Shown one piece after another: positions 32,520 to 40,952 of a DNA stretch of 64,000 nucleotides (position 1 is the first letter of the stretch; the number at the start of each line of letters is the position of its first letter). The notes below the pieces were generated by a model. The model saw nothing but the letters and a program-made list of their open reading frames with translations, was not told the DNA's origin and did not search any database. The stretch lies in assembly GCF_038502225.1 (NCBI RefSeq), contig NC_091378.1, positions 4,729,925 to 4,793,924 of the forward strand, read 5' to 3'. Both the position numbers and the translations under genes were made by a program. This stretch comes from Cherax quadricarinatus (lineage: Eukaryota > Arthropoda > Malacostraca > Decapoda > Parastacidae).

Positions 32520-32569
32520 GATAGCTTTAGGTCTTTCGTGTTGCGGCCAACACATCATCAGGAGCTTTC
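32520..32569 (-). ncRNA. hammerhead-ribozyme-like motif with consensus core
   Basis: The minus strand reads stem I GAAAGCTC, core CTGATGA, one extra T, stem II GTGTTG-gccg-CAACAC, GAAA, a short GACC segment with a cleavage-type CTA, then AAGCTATC, which re-pairs with stem I (two mismatches). The core and GAAA match the hammerhead consensus exactly; stem II is 6 bp and perfect. It aligns with the PLE motif at 4481 (TGATxATGTG...CACGAAAG). Probably a PLE-type terminus. Followed by a 15-bp-arm palindrome (32588-32602/32605-32619, aggtccgagcagata). Confidence 0.55.
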
Positions 32570-32679
32570 AGTGTTGCAGAAAAGAGGAGGTCCGAGCAGA
32601 TACATATCTGCTCGGACCTGCCGACCTCTTGTTTCATGAACATGTAAGATGACAGGTAAATCTTACAGACTTCTATAAG

Positions 32680-32682
<3 letters not shown>

Positions 32683-32761
<79 letters not shown>
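32683..32761. repeat. (CA)n microsatellite
   Basis: About 78 bp of CA repeat. Confidence 0.97.
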
Positions 32762-32764
<3 letters not shown>

Positions 32765-33146
32765 CATTCTTTCGTGGTTGGTTCGTAATAGTTCCTAATC
32801 CTGTAATTCCTCCTTTCCAGTCTAGGATGCCTGGTCTGAGACCGAGCCTTGGGGAACATAATCCTCAGAATCACTAACTGATAAAGCAAACCTCTACAGA
32901 CTACATTTCGCTCTAACCAGAGCTTTATCAAGTTCTCTTTAGAGATAAGTGTTGTCTTAATACCACACATCACCACTGTTACAAGGTTACTAGCATGTGC
33001 AACAGAATACCCCCCCTCCCCCCGAAAAAGAAAATCAGTGGCATGATTAGCAACGGAAGGTGTAACGGGGAAAACACCAGCAACAGAGAAACAGGATCAG
33101 TGAGAAAAACAGTGCAATGAGTATCATCACTAGTGGTAAATAAGAT
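32762..33146. other. unclassified unique sequence
   Basis: No recognisable gene or element. 32890-32950 (ctctaaccagagctttatca) has phrasing similar to PLE-type termini but no clear fold. Confidence 0.35.
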
Positions 33147-33212
33147 ACATGTGTTGTCTTAGGTTATTCTTGGGAAGAAACGTTTCGCCACAAGTCTTTG
33201 TTTCCCCAAGAA
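33147..33212 (-). mobile_element. Penelope-type terminus fragment
   Basis: Minus strand ...cttgtggcgaaacgtttcttcc: the stem II 3' strand, GAAA and the AACGTT palindrome are present, but the CTGATGA half is missing. Same terminus family as 7741. Confidence 0.5.
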
Positions 33213-33221
33213 AATATCTTG

Positions 33222-33300
33222 ACAGTGTACCTGGAGTATACCTGGAGAGGGTTTCGGAGGCCAGCGCCCTCGCGGCCATGTCTGTGACCAGGCCAGGTAT
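33222..33300 (-). mobile_element. SINE/LINE tail fragment
   Basis: The reverse complement reads ggcctggtcacagacatggc...ccgaaaccctctccaggtat, matching the tail of the SINE at 40811-40952 and, more distantly, the LINE family A tail. Confidence 0.65.
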
Positions 33301-33349
33301 CTTATTTCACAGTTTTTGGTATTTTGTACCAGCTGTTATCCGGGAGTAG

Positions 33350-33705
33350 GAACAGCAGCAGCAGCAGTATCAACAGCAGCAGAAGTAGCAACAACAGTAG
33401 CAGCATTATAGATAACAACATCTGCAGCAGCAGCAATACCAATAGTTCCAGCAGTATCATCAACAGCAACAAAGTAACAACAGTAACAGCATGATAGTCA
33501 ACAATAACTGCAACAGCAGCATCAGCAGAAGCAACAGTATCAACAGTTCCAGCGGTACCATAAACAGCAACGGAAGTAGCAACAATATCTGCAACAACAG
33601 AATCAGCAGGAGCAGCAATAACAACAACAACCAACATTAGCCGCAACAACAATAGCAGCAGAGCAACAGCACCAACATTAGCAGTAACAGCAGCAACTGA
33701 AGCAT
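33350..33705. repeat. CAG/CAA-rich degenerate trinucleotide tract
   Basis: Degenerate cagcagcaacagtaacaac-like sequence without a fixed period. The Val/Leu-rich minus-strand ORF is a translation artefact. Confidence 0.8.
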
Positions 33706-35514
33706 CACGCCAGCAGTCATGGGACGATGTGAACGTGGCACCTTTGATGAATGATGGCGGGTGGCAGGTAGCACCGTTGTGGCTATGTGTATCTTCTCTC
33801 ACGCTATGAGAGACACCGGATTAGGTAGCGTCTCTCTGCCACCCTGAGCCGCTGCTACGACAATTTAGTCTCGTGTAGTCTTACCCAACCCCACAACTGG
33901 AAATTATCATCATCATTAAGAGGTATGTTGTTTATTGAGTTAATCACAGTGTGGAGACCACTTGGTAAATCTGCGGACATTTGTCACCCGTCCTGGCGCA
34001 ATTTCCACCAATCAGCGACTGTTGCGGTCCCCAGACGACCAATCACAATGCTTCCCGCCATTAACTCTTCGGCGCCATCAGTCAGCCCGCGAAACCTGTC
34101 ATTTTCCGTCACCACTTCCTAGTCATCATTGTATTAGCCTTGCACACCATGCAAATTTACTTATGACCGTTCATTTGCAAAGCCAAAGTAGCGTTTTTCT
34201 CGAGCTGCGAAGGTGCCTGTTAAGAAGGAATCGTTTAAGTGAATGCCAATTTATTTTCAACATTTTCCTGGGATTCCCTCGTGGCTAAGATATTTCATAG
34301 TCCCCGGTGTCTGCAAAGCAGACGATGAGCAGGCGTAGCGTGACCACCAGCAGCCGAGGGCAGTCCTGGTGGCTCCCAACACGAGACCAACAATGCGTCA
34401 TTCTTGTGGCCATTCTAGGCTATAATTTCTTGCGGTCCATCTGTCTCTTCCTTAGCGGCTGTCGTCTCTCCTGATGGCTTTAATATTTAACTCGGCTTAT
34501 TCTTCTTAAATACGTCGTGTTACGCAGTGTATCTCAGTCTCTCTGGTAATTATTCCCGTGTTACCTCTTTGTCAGTTCGCCAGGTCAAGTTTAAAAACTT
34601 CTTTGTCATGCTGAGACGCAAGACAGACTGCTTCGCACCTACTCAAGACTGTAGAACTGAACATTTATGAAGGCTAAGGGACTGACTACCTCGTAACTAC
34701 TTCGTCAAGGCTAAGGGACCAGAAAAGACTAGCAATCGACGTATTCATGACACAGACAAGACCTGCAGTTCTGCCAGAGTGACAAACGTTTACCAGAGTT
34801 CCGTTTCACACTCATTAGAGAGGAGGACGGAATATCTCCCTGGGAGGTTGATGTTCACCAATCTGCTACCATAAAATAAATGTAGTGTGAGTGGAGTATA
34901 TATATGTGACACGTATCACAGTTGTATAAGATGGAGTGTTAGAAACAAGTCTTCAAGAGGTAACTTAAAGTGTGTGTTCCACAGTATGCTCAGTAAGCCA
35001 GGTTTTATGTATGCTGGCACCAACAACCTGGATAATCAGGGGAACACTAATGAAGCCTGGCCTGAAATCAGACTCAGTGAATAAAACTGGAAAGGAGTCA
35101 CAAGATGTTTTGGTAACCTCAGAGACCAGCCACCCAGGGAGGTGCTGTTGTCTTCTTATAAGAGTGTGGAAATAAAGCCCTATCTGTGACCTGTACTTTA
35201 TGGCCTGTTTCGAGGGCTCTTCTATCCCCTCTTCGGCCTAAGGCCAGTAAAAAAGCCGGAAAGATTTCTTTCTAGTTAACTTGCAACTTGGGAGAAGTTG
35301 GTAGTTGGGTTAAGTGGGCGTGGTGGCTGATTGCAATAGATAAAATAACATTTGGGCACATTTTTCTTATTTTTTGGTTTACGTATTTCAAAAAAAATGT
35401 GACAGTGTACAGTAAAATCAAAAAGATTTAACATTCTGACTGTAAAATAATATATTTTTAGTTAGAATATTTTAATATTAGTGATAAGCGAGAAGTCTCA
35501 CAAGTGCTGTAATC
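33706..35514. other. longest non-repetitive block upstream of the hth exon
   Basis: No ORF of note and no recognisable element except a weak LINE B-tail-like patch at 34995-35100. It contains a candidate regulatory patch at 33985-34270, listed separately. AT-rich towards the right end. Confidence 0.4.
33985..34270. promoter_or_regulatory. candidate cis-regulatory patch
   Basis: Unique sequence with two CCAAT boxes (ccaatcagcgactg, gaccaatcacaat), ttcccgcc, ggcgcc and an octamer-type ATGCAAAT, all in under 300 bp and about 4 kb upstream of the hth exon. The motifs are seen directly; enhancer function is inference. Confidence 0.25.
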
Positions 35515-36705
35515 TCTCCCTCCTTCCTTCCCTCCATACTCTCCTTCCTGCCTTCCCTCCTTCCTTCCCTCCTGCCTTCCCTCCTTCCTTCCCTCCATAC
35601 TCTCCTTCCTGCCTTCCCTCCTTCCTTCCCTCCTGCCTTCCCTCCTTCCTTCCCTCCATACTCTCCTTCCTGCCTTCCCTCCTGCCTTCCCTCCTGCCAT
35701 CTCTCGATACCCTTCCTCTTGCCATTCCTCGATACCCTTCCTCCTGCCATTCCTCGATACCCTTCCTCCTGCCATCCTTCGATACCCTTCCTCCTGCCAT
35801 TCCTCGATACCCTTCCTCCTGCCATCTCTCGATACCCTTCCTCCTGCCATTCCTCGATACCCTTCCTCCTGCCATCCCTCGATACCCTTCCTCCTGCCAT
35901 TCCTCGATACCCTTCCTCCTGCCATCCCTCGATACCCTTCCTCCTGCCATCCCTCGATACCCTTCCTCCTGCCATCCTTCGATACCCTTCCTCCTGCCAT
36001 TCCTCGATACCCTTCCTCCTGCCATTCCTCGATACCCTTCCTCCTGCCATCCCTCGATACCCTTCCTCCTGCCATTCCTCGATACTCTTCCTCTTGCCAT
36101 CCCTCGATACCCTTCCTCCTGCCATTCCTCGATACCCTTCCTCCTGCCATTCCTCGATACCCTTCCTCCTGCCATCCCTCGATACCCTTCCTCCTGCCAT
36201 CCCTCGATACCCTTCCTCCTGCCATTCCTCGATACCCTTCCTCCTGCCATTCCTCGATACCCTTCCTCCTGCCATCCCTCGATACCCTTCCTCCTGCCAT
36301 TCCTCGATACCCTTCCTCCTGCCATCCCTCGATACCCTTCCTCCTGCCATCCCTCGATACCCTTCCTCCTGCCATCCCTCGATACCCTTCCTCCTGCCAT
36401 CCCTCGATACCCTTCCTCCTGCCATCCCTCGATACCCTTCCTCCTGCCATCCCTCGATACCCTTCCTCCTGCCATCCCTCGATACCCTTCCTCCTGCCAT
36501 CCCTCGATACCCTTCCTCCTGCCATCCCTCGATACCCTTCCTCCTGCCATCCCTCGATACCCTTCCTCCTGCCATCCCTCGATACCCTTCCTCCTGCCAT
36601 CCCTCGATACCCTTCCTCCTGCCATCCCTCGATACCCTTCCTCCTGCCATCCCTCGATACCCTTTCTCCTGCCATCCCTCGATACCCTTTCTCCTGCTTT
36701 TCGTC
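35515..36705. repeat. 25-bp minisatellite with CCTT-rich leader
   Basis: About 40 units of gatacccttcctcctgccat plus tcctc or ccctc (35700-36705), preceded by about 185 bp of a longer ccttccctccttcc/ccatactctcc unit. The right third is homogeneous (all ccctc); the left third is variable. As 25 is not a multiple of 3, all three frames on both strands are open (ORFs of 375-419 codons), none meaningful. Confidence 0.96.
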
Positions 36706-36762
36706 TCCCTCTTGTCTATCCCCTCTTTAGCCATGTGTGAATGTGTATCGTATTTTATCGAG

Positions 36763-36851
<89 letters not shown>

Positions 36852-36856
36852 TGTAG
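36763..36856. repeat. (GT)n microsatellite
   Basis: About 90 bp of GT repeat, one AT interruption near its end. Confidence 0.97.
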
Positions 36857-37292
36857 AATATTATATTGTATAGAGCGACTGAGTAACCTATTGGCCTTAG
36901 TTTACTGTAAATGTTAAAACCTTCTTCGTTCTTCCTACCCTCCCTCCTTTCTTCCTTCACCTCTTCCTACCCTCCCACCTTTCCTTCACTTCTCCTTTCC
37001 TCCCTCCTCCCCCCTCCCCTCGGTTCCTTGGCCATGATACACTTCTTGTTAGTTATATTCTCTGCAGGTAGGAACCGCCTCCTATTTTAGCTACCCCCCC
37101 CCCTCCGCTTTAATGCCTGTAACCAGGACCTCCTTCAAGATGACAGTGAAGAGCTCCAGATGCAAGGAACTGGGGCTATGTTTCTTTTCCCTGGATTAAA
37201 TCTAATCACCTCATATTTCCCAGGCTCTGTATGACCCCCTATTAATTTACCACCTTCCCCAGAATATAATAATAATAATAATGGTAATGATA
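36857..37292. other. unclassified sequence, pyrimidine-rich at 36915-37020
   Basis: ccttcc/cctccc-rich stretch followed by unique sequence; no gene. Confidence 0.45.
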
Positions 37293-37313
37293 ATACTGCT
37301 GCTGCTGCTGCTG

Positions 37314-37400
<87 letters not shown>

Positions 37401-37401
37401 T

Positions 37402-37433
<32 letters not shown>

Positions 37434-37434
37434 T

Positions 37435-37467
<33 letters not shown>

Positions 37468-37585
37468 TACTACTTCTATTACTACTACTATTACTACTAC
37501 TATTACTACTATTACTACTACTACTATTACTACTATTACTATTGCTACTACTATTACTACTGCTACTATTACTACTACTACTACT
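37293..37585. repeat. (CTA)n trinucleotide microsatellite
   Basis: About 290 bp of CTA/TTA repeat beginning with (CTG)5. It directly precedes an RTE-like tail whose far end also runs into CTA/ATA repeats. Confidence 0.96.
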
Positions 37586-37792
37586 AATAAAGTGCTTGTA
37601 CTTTGAAGGACGGGTTGGGATGTCACAGTCGGGATGGTTATTTGATCTGTGATGTGTCCACAATTCTGGCAAGACGGTTATTGAATGATGGTGAAAGTGA
37701 TTCTTTTTTTTGTGGGGGGTCGCTCTACCTCGGTGGGAATGGCGGGTGTGTTCTAAATACTACTACTACTACTAATAATAATGATAATTAGA
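37586..37792 (+). mobile_element. RTE-like 3' UTR copy
   Basis: gtgcttgtactttgaaggac, attctggcaagacggt, gatggtgaaagtgattc and ctcggtgggaatgg match the 3' UTR at 5270-5420. It ends in ctactactactaataataat. 5'-truncated, non-coding. Confidence 0.7.
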
Positions 37793-37865
37793 ACAAAAAC
37801 AAACAATATCGTGACTGAAACTATGCACAAATAACCCGCATATGGGAGAGAGAAACTTGTTTACC

Positions 37866-37965
37866 TGGAGACGACGTTTCGGTCAGACTTAGACCATTTA
37901 TAAGTCACACTGTGACTTGTAAATGGTCAAAGTCGGAGCAAAACATCGTCAGAATTTTCTCTCCA
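37866..37965. mobile_element. Penelope-type termini in foldback, upstream of hth exon
   Basis: Imperfect inverted repeat 37871-37909/37911-37949 centred on 37910. Left arm (minus) ...aaatggtctaagtctgaccgaaacgtcg; right arm (+) ...aaatggtcaaagtcggagcaaaacatcg. Each arm has the hairpin-plus-GAAA-plus-ACGT layout of the terminus at 44378. It ends 55-70 bases before the hth acceptor. Confidence 0.55.
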
Positions 37966-38020
37966 TGTTCGGTTGTTTGTGAATAATAATGAGGAATCTA
38001 AAGTGTGTGTTGGTTGACAG

Positions 38021-38163
38021 GTGACGCGAGCAACGCCAGTATCGGGTCTGGAGAAGGAACCGAAGAAGACGATGATGGTTCCAAGAAGAACCAGAAGAAG
38101 CGAGGCATCTTCCCTAAAGTGGCGACGAACATCCTCCGAGCCTGGCTCTTCCAACACCTCACA
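38021..38163 (+). CDS. hth: homothorax/Meis exon (linker + homeodomain helix 1)
   Basis: Internal exon of the TALE-class transcription factor homothorax (Meis in vertebrates), the nuclear cofactor of Extradenticle/Pbx. After the acceptor ...ttgacag, two bases complete a split codon. Then come [18 protein letters not shown] (Ser/acidic linker), [12 protein letters not shown] (homeodomain N-terminal arm) and [15 protein letters not shown] (helix 1), followed directly by the donor GTAAGT at 38164. The exon is 143 bp. The TALE loop extension and helices 2-3, with the DNA-contacting WFINARR region, must lie in the next exon, which is not in the window. No frameshift or stop. Neighbours are an RTE tail and PLE foldback upstream and (GT)n 61 bp downstream. 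The near-universal conservation of this stretch makes the family call secure; hth rather than a paralogue is inferred from the linker. Confidence 0.93.
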
Positions 38164-38222
38164 GTAAGTGACTACATCCTGTCTCCTTAACTTGCTCATC
38201 TCCTTGTTTTGTTCATATGGGG

Positions 38223-38224
<2 letters not shown>

Positions 38225-38300
<76 letters not shown>
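38225..38300. repeat. (GT)n microsatellite just downstream of the hth donor
   Basis: About 75 bp of GT repeat starting 61 bp after the splice donor. Confidence 0.97.
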
Positions 38301-38661
38301 TGGCTTCTCTGTCTTTCACTATTTGAAATCTAGTCAGTATTCCTCTAAGCTTAGTAAAAAAAACTAAACTTACTCCAGCTTAATACTTCAGCTTCCTCCA
38401 GCTTAATAAATCGTTCGGCTTATTCTAGGTTGGAAATACTTTAACATATCCACTTGTCTCACTCTTACATTTCCCGTTTTTCTGAAGTGTTTTTGTACCC
38501 GGTATCGTCTTACGTGCGTTTCCAGTGTCTGGCAGAGGGTCAGAAGTGCCACTTGTTTTACTCAGTACCACCTCAAAGCTCTCTTAGTGTGTTTATCCTG
38601 CTGCTGGGAGGGCCATCCTGGAGTGCATGTCTTGTCTTGTTATTTAGAAAAACCGAGATGC
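38301..38661. other. unclassified intronic sequence
   Basis: Contains a tccagcttaata duplication at 38376-38410; otherwise nothing recognised. Confidence 0.4.
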
Positions 38662-39340
38662 ATTAGCAGTGTGTTGCTACATTATTCTATATAGTTATAT
38701 AGTAGGAACACTAATAGTGTGTTGCTGGGCTATTCTTTATGATAGTTACATTGTGGGAACACCAGCAGTGTGTTGCTGGGCCATTCTATGTGATAGTTAC
38801 ATTGTGGGAACACCAGCAGTGTGTTGCTGGACTATTCTATGTGATAGTTACATTGTGGGAACACCAGCAGTGTGTTGCTGGGCTATTCTATGTGATAGTT
38901 ACATTGTGGGAACACCAGCAGTGTGTTGCTGGGCCATTCTATGTGATAGTTACATTGTGGGAACACCAGCAGTGTGTTGCTGGGCTATTCTATGTGATAG
39001 TTACATTGTGGGAACACCAGCAGTGTGTTGCTGGACTATTCTATGTGATAGTTACATTGTGGGAACACCAGCAGTGTGTTGCTGGACTATTCTATGTGAT
39101 AGTTACATTGTGGGAACACCAGCAGTGTGTTGCTGGACTATTCTATGTGATAGTTACATTGTGGGAACACCAGCAGTGTGTTGCTGGACTATTCTATGTG
39201 ATAGTTACATTGTGGGAACACCAGCAGTGTCGTATTCCATTACATAGTATGGGTCATATAGTGTTGAAGTCTGTCAGCCTGAGAGGCGAGACTTCAGTAG
39301 AACCTTAAGGGTATCAGCAAGTATTCCATGAAAGGATCGT
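38662..39340. repeat. 51-bp minisatellite element, array plus tail
   Basis: About 11 units of 51 bp (attctatgtgatagttacat, tgtgggaacaccagcagtgt, gttgctggact). The first two are diverged and the rest alternate ggacta/gggcta/gggcca. From 39225 a unique tail (ttccattacatagtatgggt, gtctgtcagcctgag, caagtattccatgaaagg) matches the tail after the single unit at 62548-62715. This makes it a dispersed element rather than a local array. 51 is a multiple of 3, hence two spurious ORFs. Confidence 0.9.
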
Positions 39341-39424
39341 CAACTTGGGAAGGGTGGTTGTTGGTGGCGTATGGGGGGGGGGGGTCTTGCATTATGTGTA
39401 GGGTGAGCTGATGATAGTATTGAT

Positions 39425-39505
39425 GAGAGAGACATGTGCAACACTGAGTCATCTTTCTTAACGGAACATTTCGCCAACAAAGATAACTTAAGTATTGTAC
39501 ATGTG
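39425..39505 (-). mobile_element. Penelope-type terminus, degenerate
   Basis: acatgtgcaacactgagtca, then ggaacatttcgccaac, and an inverted acatgtgtc at 39500. Same family as 7741 but GAAA is changed to GAAAT context and CTGATGA is lost. A second short relic (aacgtttcgcccaatgtaga) lies at 39577-39596. Confidence 0.45.
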
Positions 39506-39599
39506 TCTTATTCATCAACGTGTAGGTAATGTCTTCTATTTACATTATGATAGTCGTGGTAATGAGAGACAACACAACGTTTCGCCCAATGTAGAGATT

Positions 39600-40139
39600 T
39601 ATGAGGTGAGATTACAAGAAGCAAAAGGAAAAAACGAGAAAGTTGTGCCTTTAGTAGAGATGAGACAAGGAGAAATGTGGCGTAGCGGGGATGGGAGGGG
39701 ATGAAATAGGATGTAGAGGGAGTGGGAGGGGAAGTGATAGCGTGAAAAGAGGATGGGAGAGGAAGGGATAGGATGCTAGGGAGGGCAGCATGCAAATAGG
39801 CAGATGAGGTACAATTGGGGTCAGGAGGCAGCCCCACACATCACAGCCCACACGTGGTATGGGAGCAACTCACACATCATGCAAAGGGAGCAGCCAACAT
39901 ATCATGGTATGGGAGCAGTCCACACATGATGTGGGAGCACCTCACACCTCCTTCATCCTAGTGGGTCCTATCTGTTATTAAGATTGTGTGGGAAAGAGCG
40001 TGTAGGGGCGGGGAGGAACGTGTGGAGTCAGGGAGGAACGCCATTGGCGAGACACTATTCAGACAATTTGTGCTCTGGCTTCGAGTACTGTTCAGTGTTG
40101 ACGGCTCCGTTCAGGGCAGGGACACGAAATAAATGTAAG
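39600..40139. other. unclassified, G/A-rich, with LINE B relic
   Basis: 39650-39780 is purine-rich. 39840-39950 has three loose repeats of catggtatgggagcag. 40045-40125 (gtactgttcagtgttgacgg ctccgttcagggcagg) is a family B LINE relic. Confidence 0.5.
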
Positions 40140-40232
40140 GAAATAACATAGTTTTCCACCTTGGAGCCTTGTTAGACCGGAGGCACGGCCAATGCCCCCC
40201 CCCCACATGGCCCTCCAGAACCACAACTACTG

Positions 40233-40806
40233 ATGCCAATAACAATATTCCACCAACAAACACAGAATACAACCTCGTTCATATTTGCTAATATACAGGG
40301 CCTTAAGCCATCCACTAACAAAATACCTTTTATCAGTGGACTTCTAGAGGAGTCTAATGCAATGTTTGCAGCCTTCACAGAGACTCACACAAAAGATCAC
40401 TTTGACAGCAAAATGTGGATAAATGGGTACAACTTTTTTAGATGTGACAGAAAGAACAGGCAACAAGGGGGAGTTGGCCTGTATGTCAAATAGTCGCTCT
40501 TATGTATAGAGATACTGAACATCACAAATGATATAGTTGAAGGTCTAACAATAAAGATCGAGAACCAAAACCTAGTCATTGTGGTTGTATATAAGCCATC
40601 AGATGCAGCCTCCCAGCAGTTCAAGGAACAACTACTGAAAATTGATTACTGTCTTTAAAGCCTTCCAGCTCCATCACCAAACATCTTACTGCTGGGCGAT
40701 TTCAACCTAAGGCATACATAATGGAAGAATGTAGCAAATAATGTTATAGAAACAATCCCTGGAAACAGTGCAGATGAAAGATCACACACACGAGCTACTA
40801 AATCTC
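40233..40806 (+). pseudogene. LINE A apurinic-like endonuclease, N-terminal part
   Basis: TSFIFANIQGLKPSTNK (first catalytic Asn), FAAFTETHTKDH (catalytic Glu in TETH), FFRCDRKNRQQGGVGLYVK, then a stop near 40491. Beyond frameshifts: NLVIVVVYKPSD, then LLLGDFNLRHIIWK (catalytic GDFN). This order is the APE-type endonuclease of CR1/Jockey-group LINEs, which nicks the target site. Interrupted by at least two frameshifts/stops and then by a SINE. Confidence 0.75.
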
Positions 40807-40810
40807 TTAA

Positions 40811-40952
40811 ACACACCCTAAGGATATGTGGCTCTCACCCTCGAGGCCCGGGTTCGATTCCCAGCACAGGAAGGTTAATTTATTGAGGCCTGGTCACAGA
40901 CCGGGCCTCGGGGGCATTGACCCCCGAAACCCTCTCCAGGTATATTCCAGGC
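40811..40952 (+). mobile_element. tRNA-derived SINE inserted in LINE A
   Basis: Interrupts the endonuclease between ...SLKHTLRIC and PTRLDLIFTNNEEL. It starts with ctcaccctcgaggcc and a tRNA T-arm/B-box gggttcgattccc, and continues with a tail (ggcctggtcacagaccgggc, cattgacccccgaaacc, ctctccaggtat) that resembles the LINE A 3' tail. The A-box half is missing or diverged. Confidence 0.65.

Noticed and set aside
28565..32521. 1318-codon His/Pro/Thr-rich ORF
   Set aside because: It is the translation of a CCA-rich minisatellite. Multiple frames on both strands are equally open, the frame register shifts along the array, and there is no promoter, splice or codon-bias signal.
35458..36873. ORFs of 375-419 codons on both strands (GRRKGIEGWQEE..., IPRYPSSCHPS...)
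   Set aside because: 25-bp minisatellite open in all six frames.
37135..37672. Poly-Leu/Ser/Val ORFs
   Set aside because: Frames of a (CTA)n tract.
38669..39308. Cys/Trp-rich ORFs (DSYIVGTPAVCCW, WEHQQCVAGLFY)
   Set aside because: 51-bp minisatellite open in two frames; the same unit also occurs as noncoding single copy at 62.5 kb.
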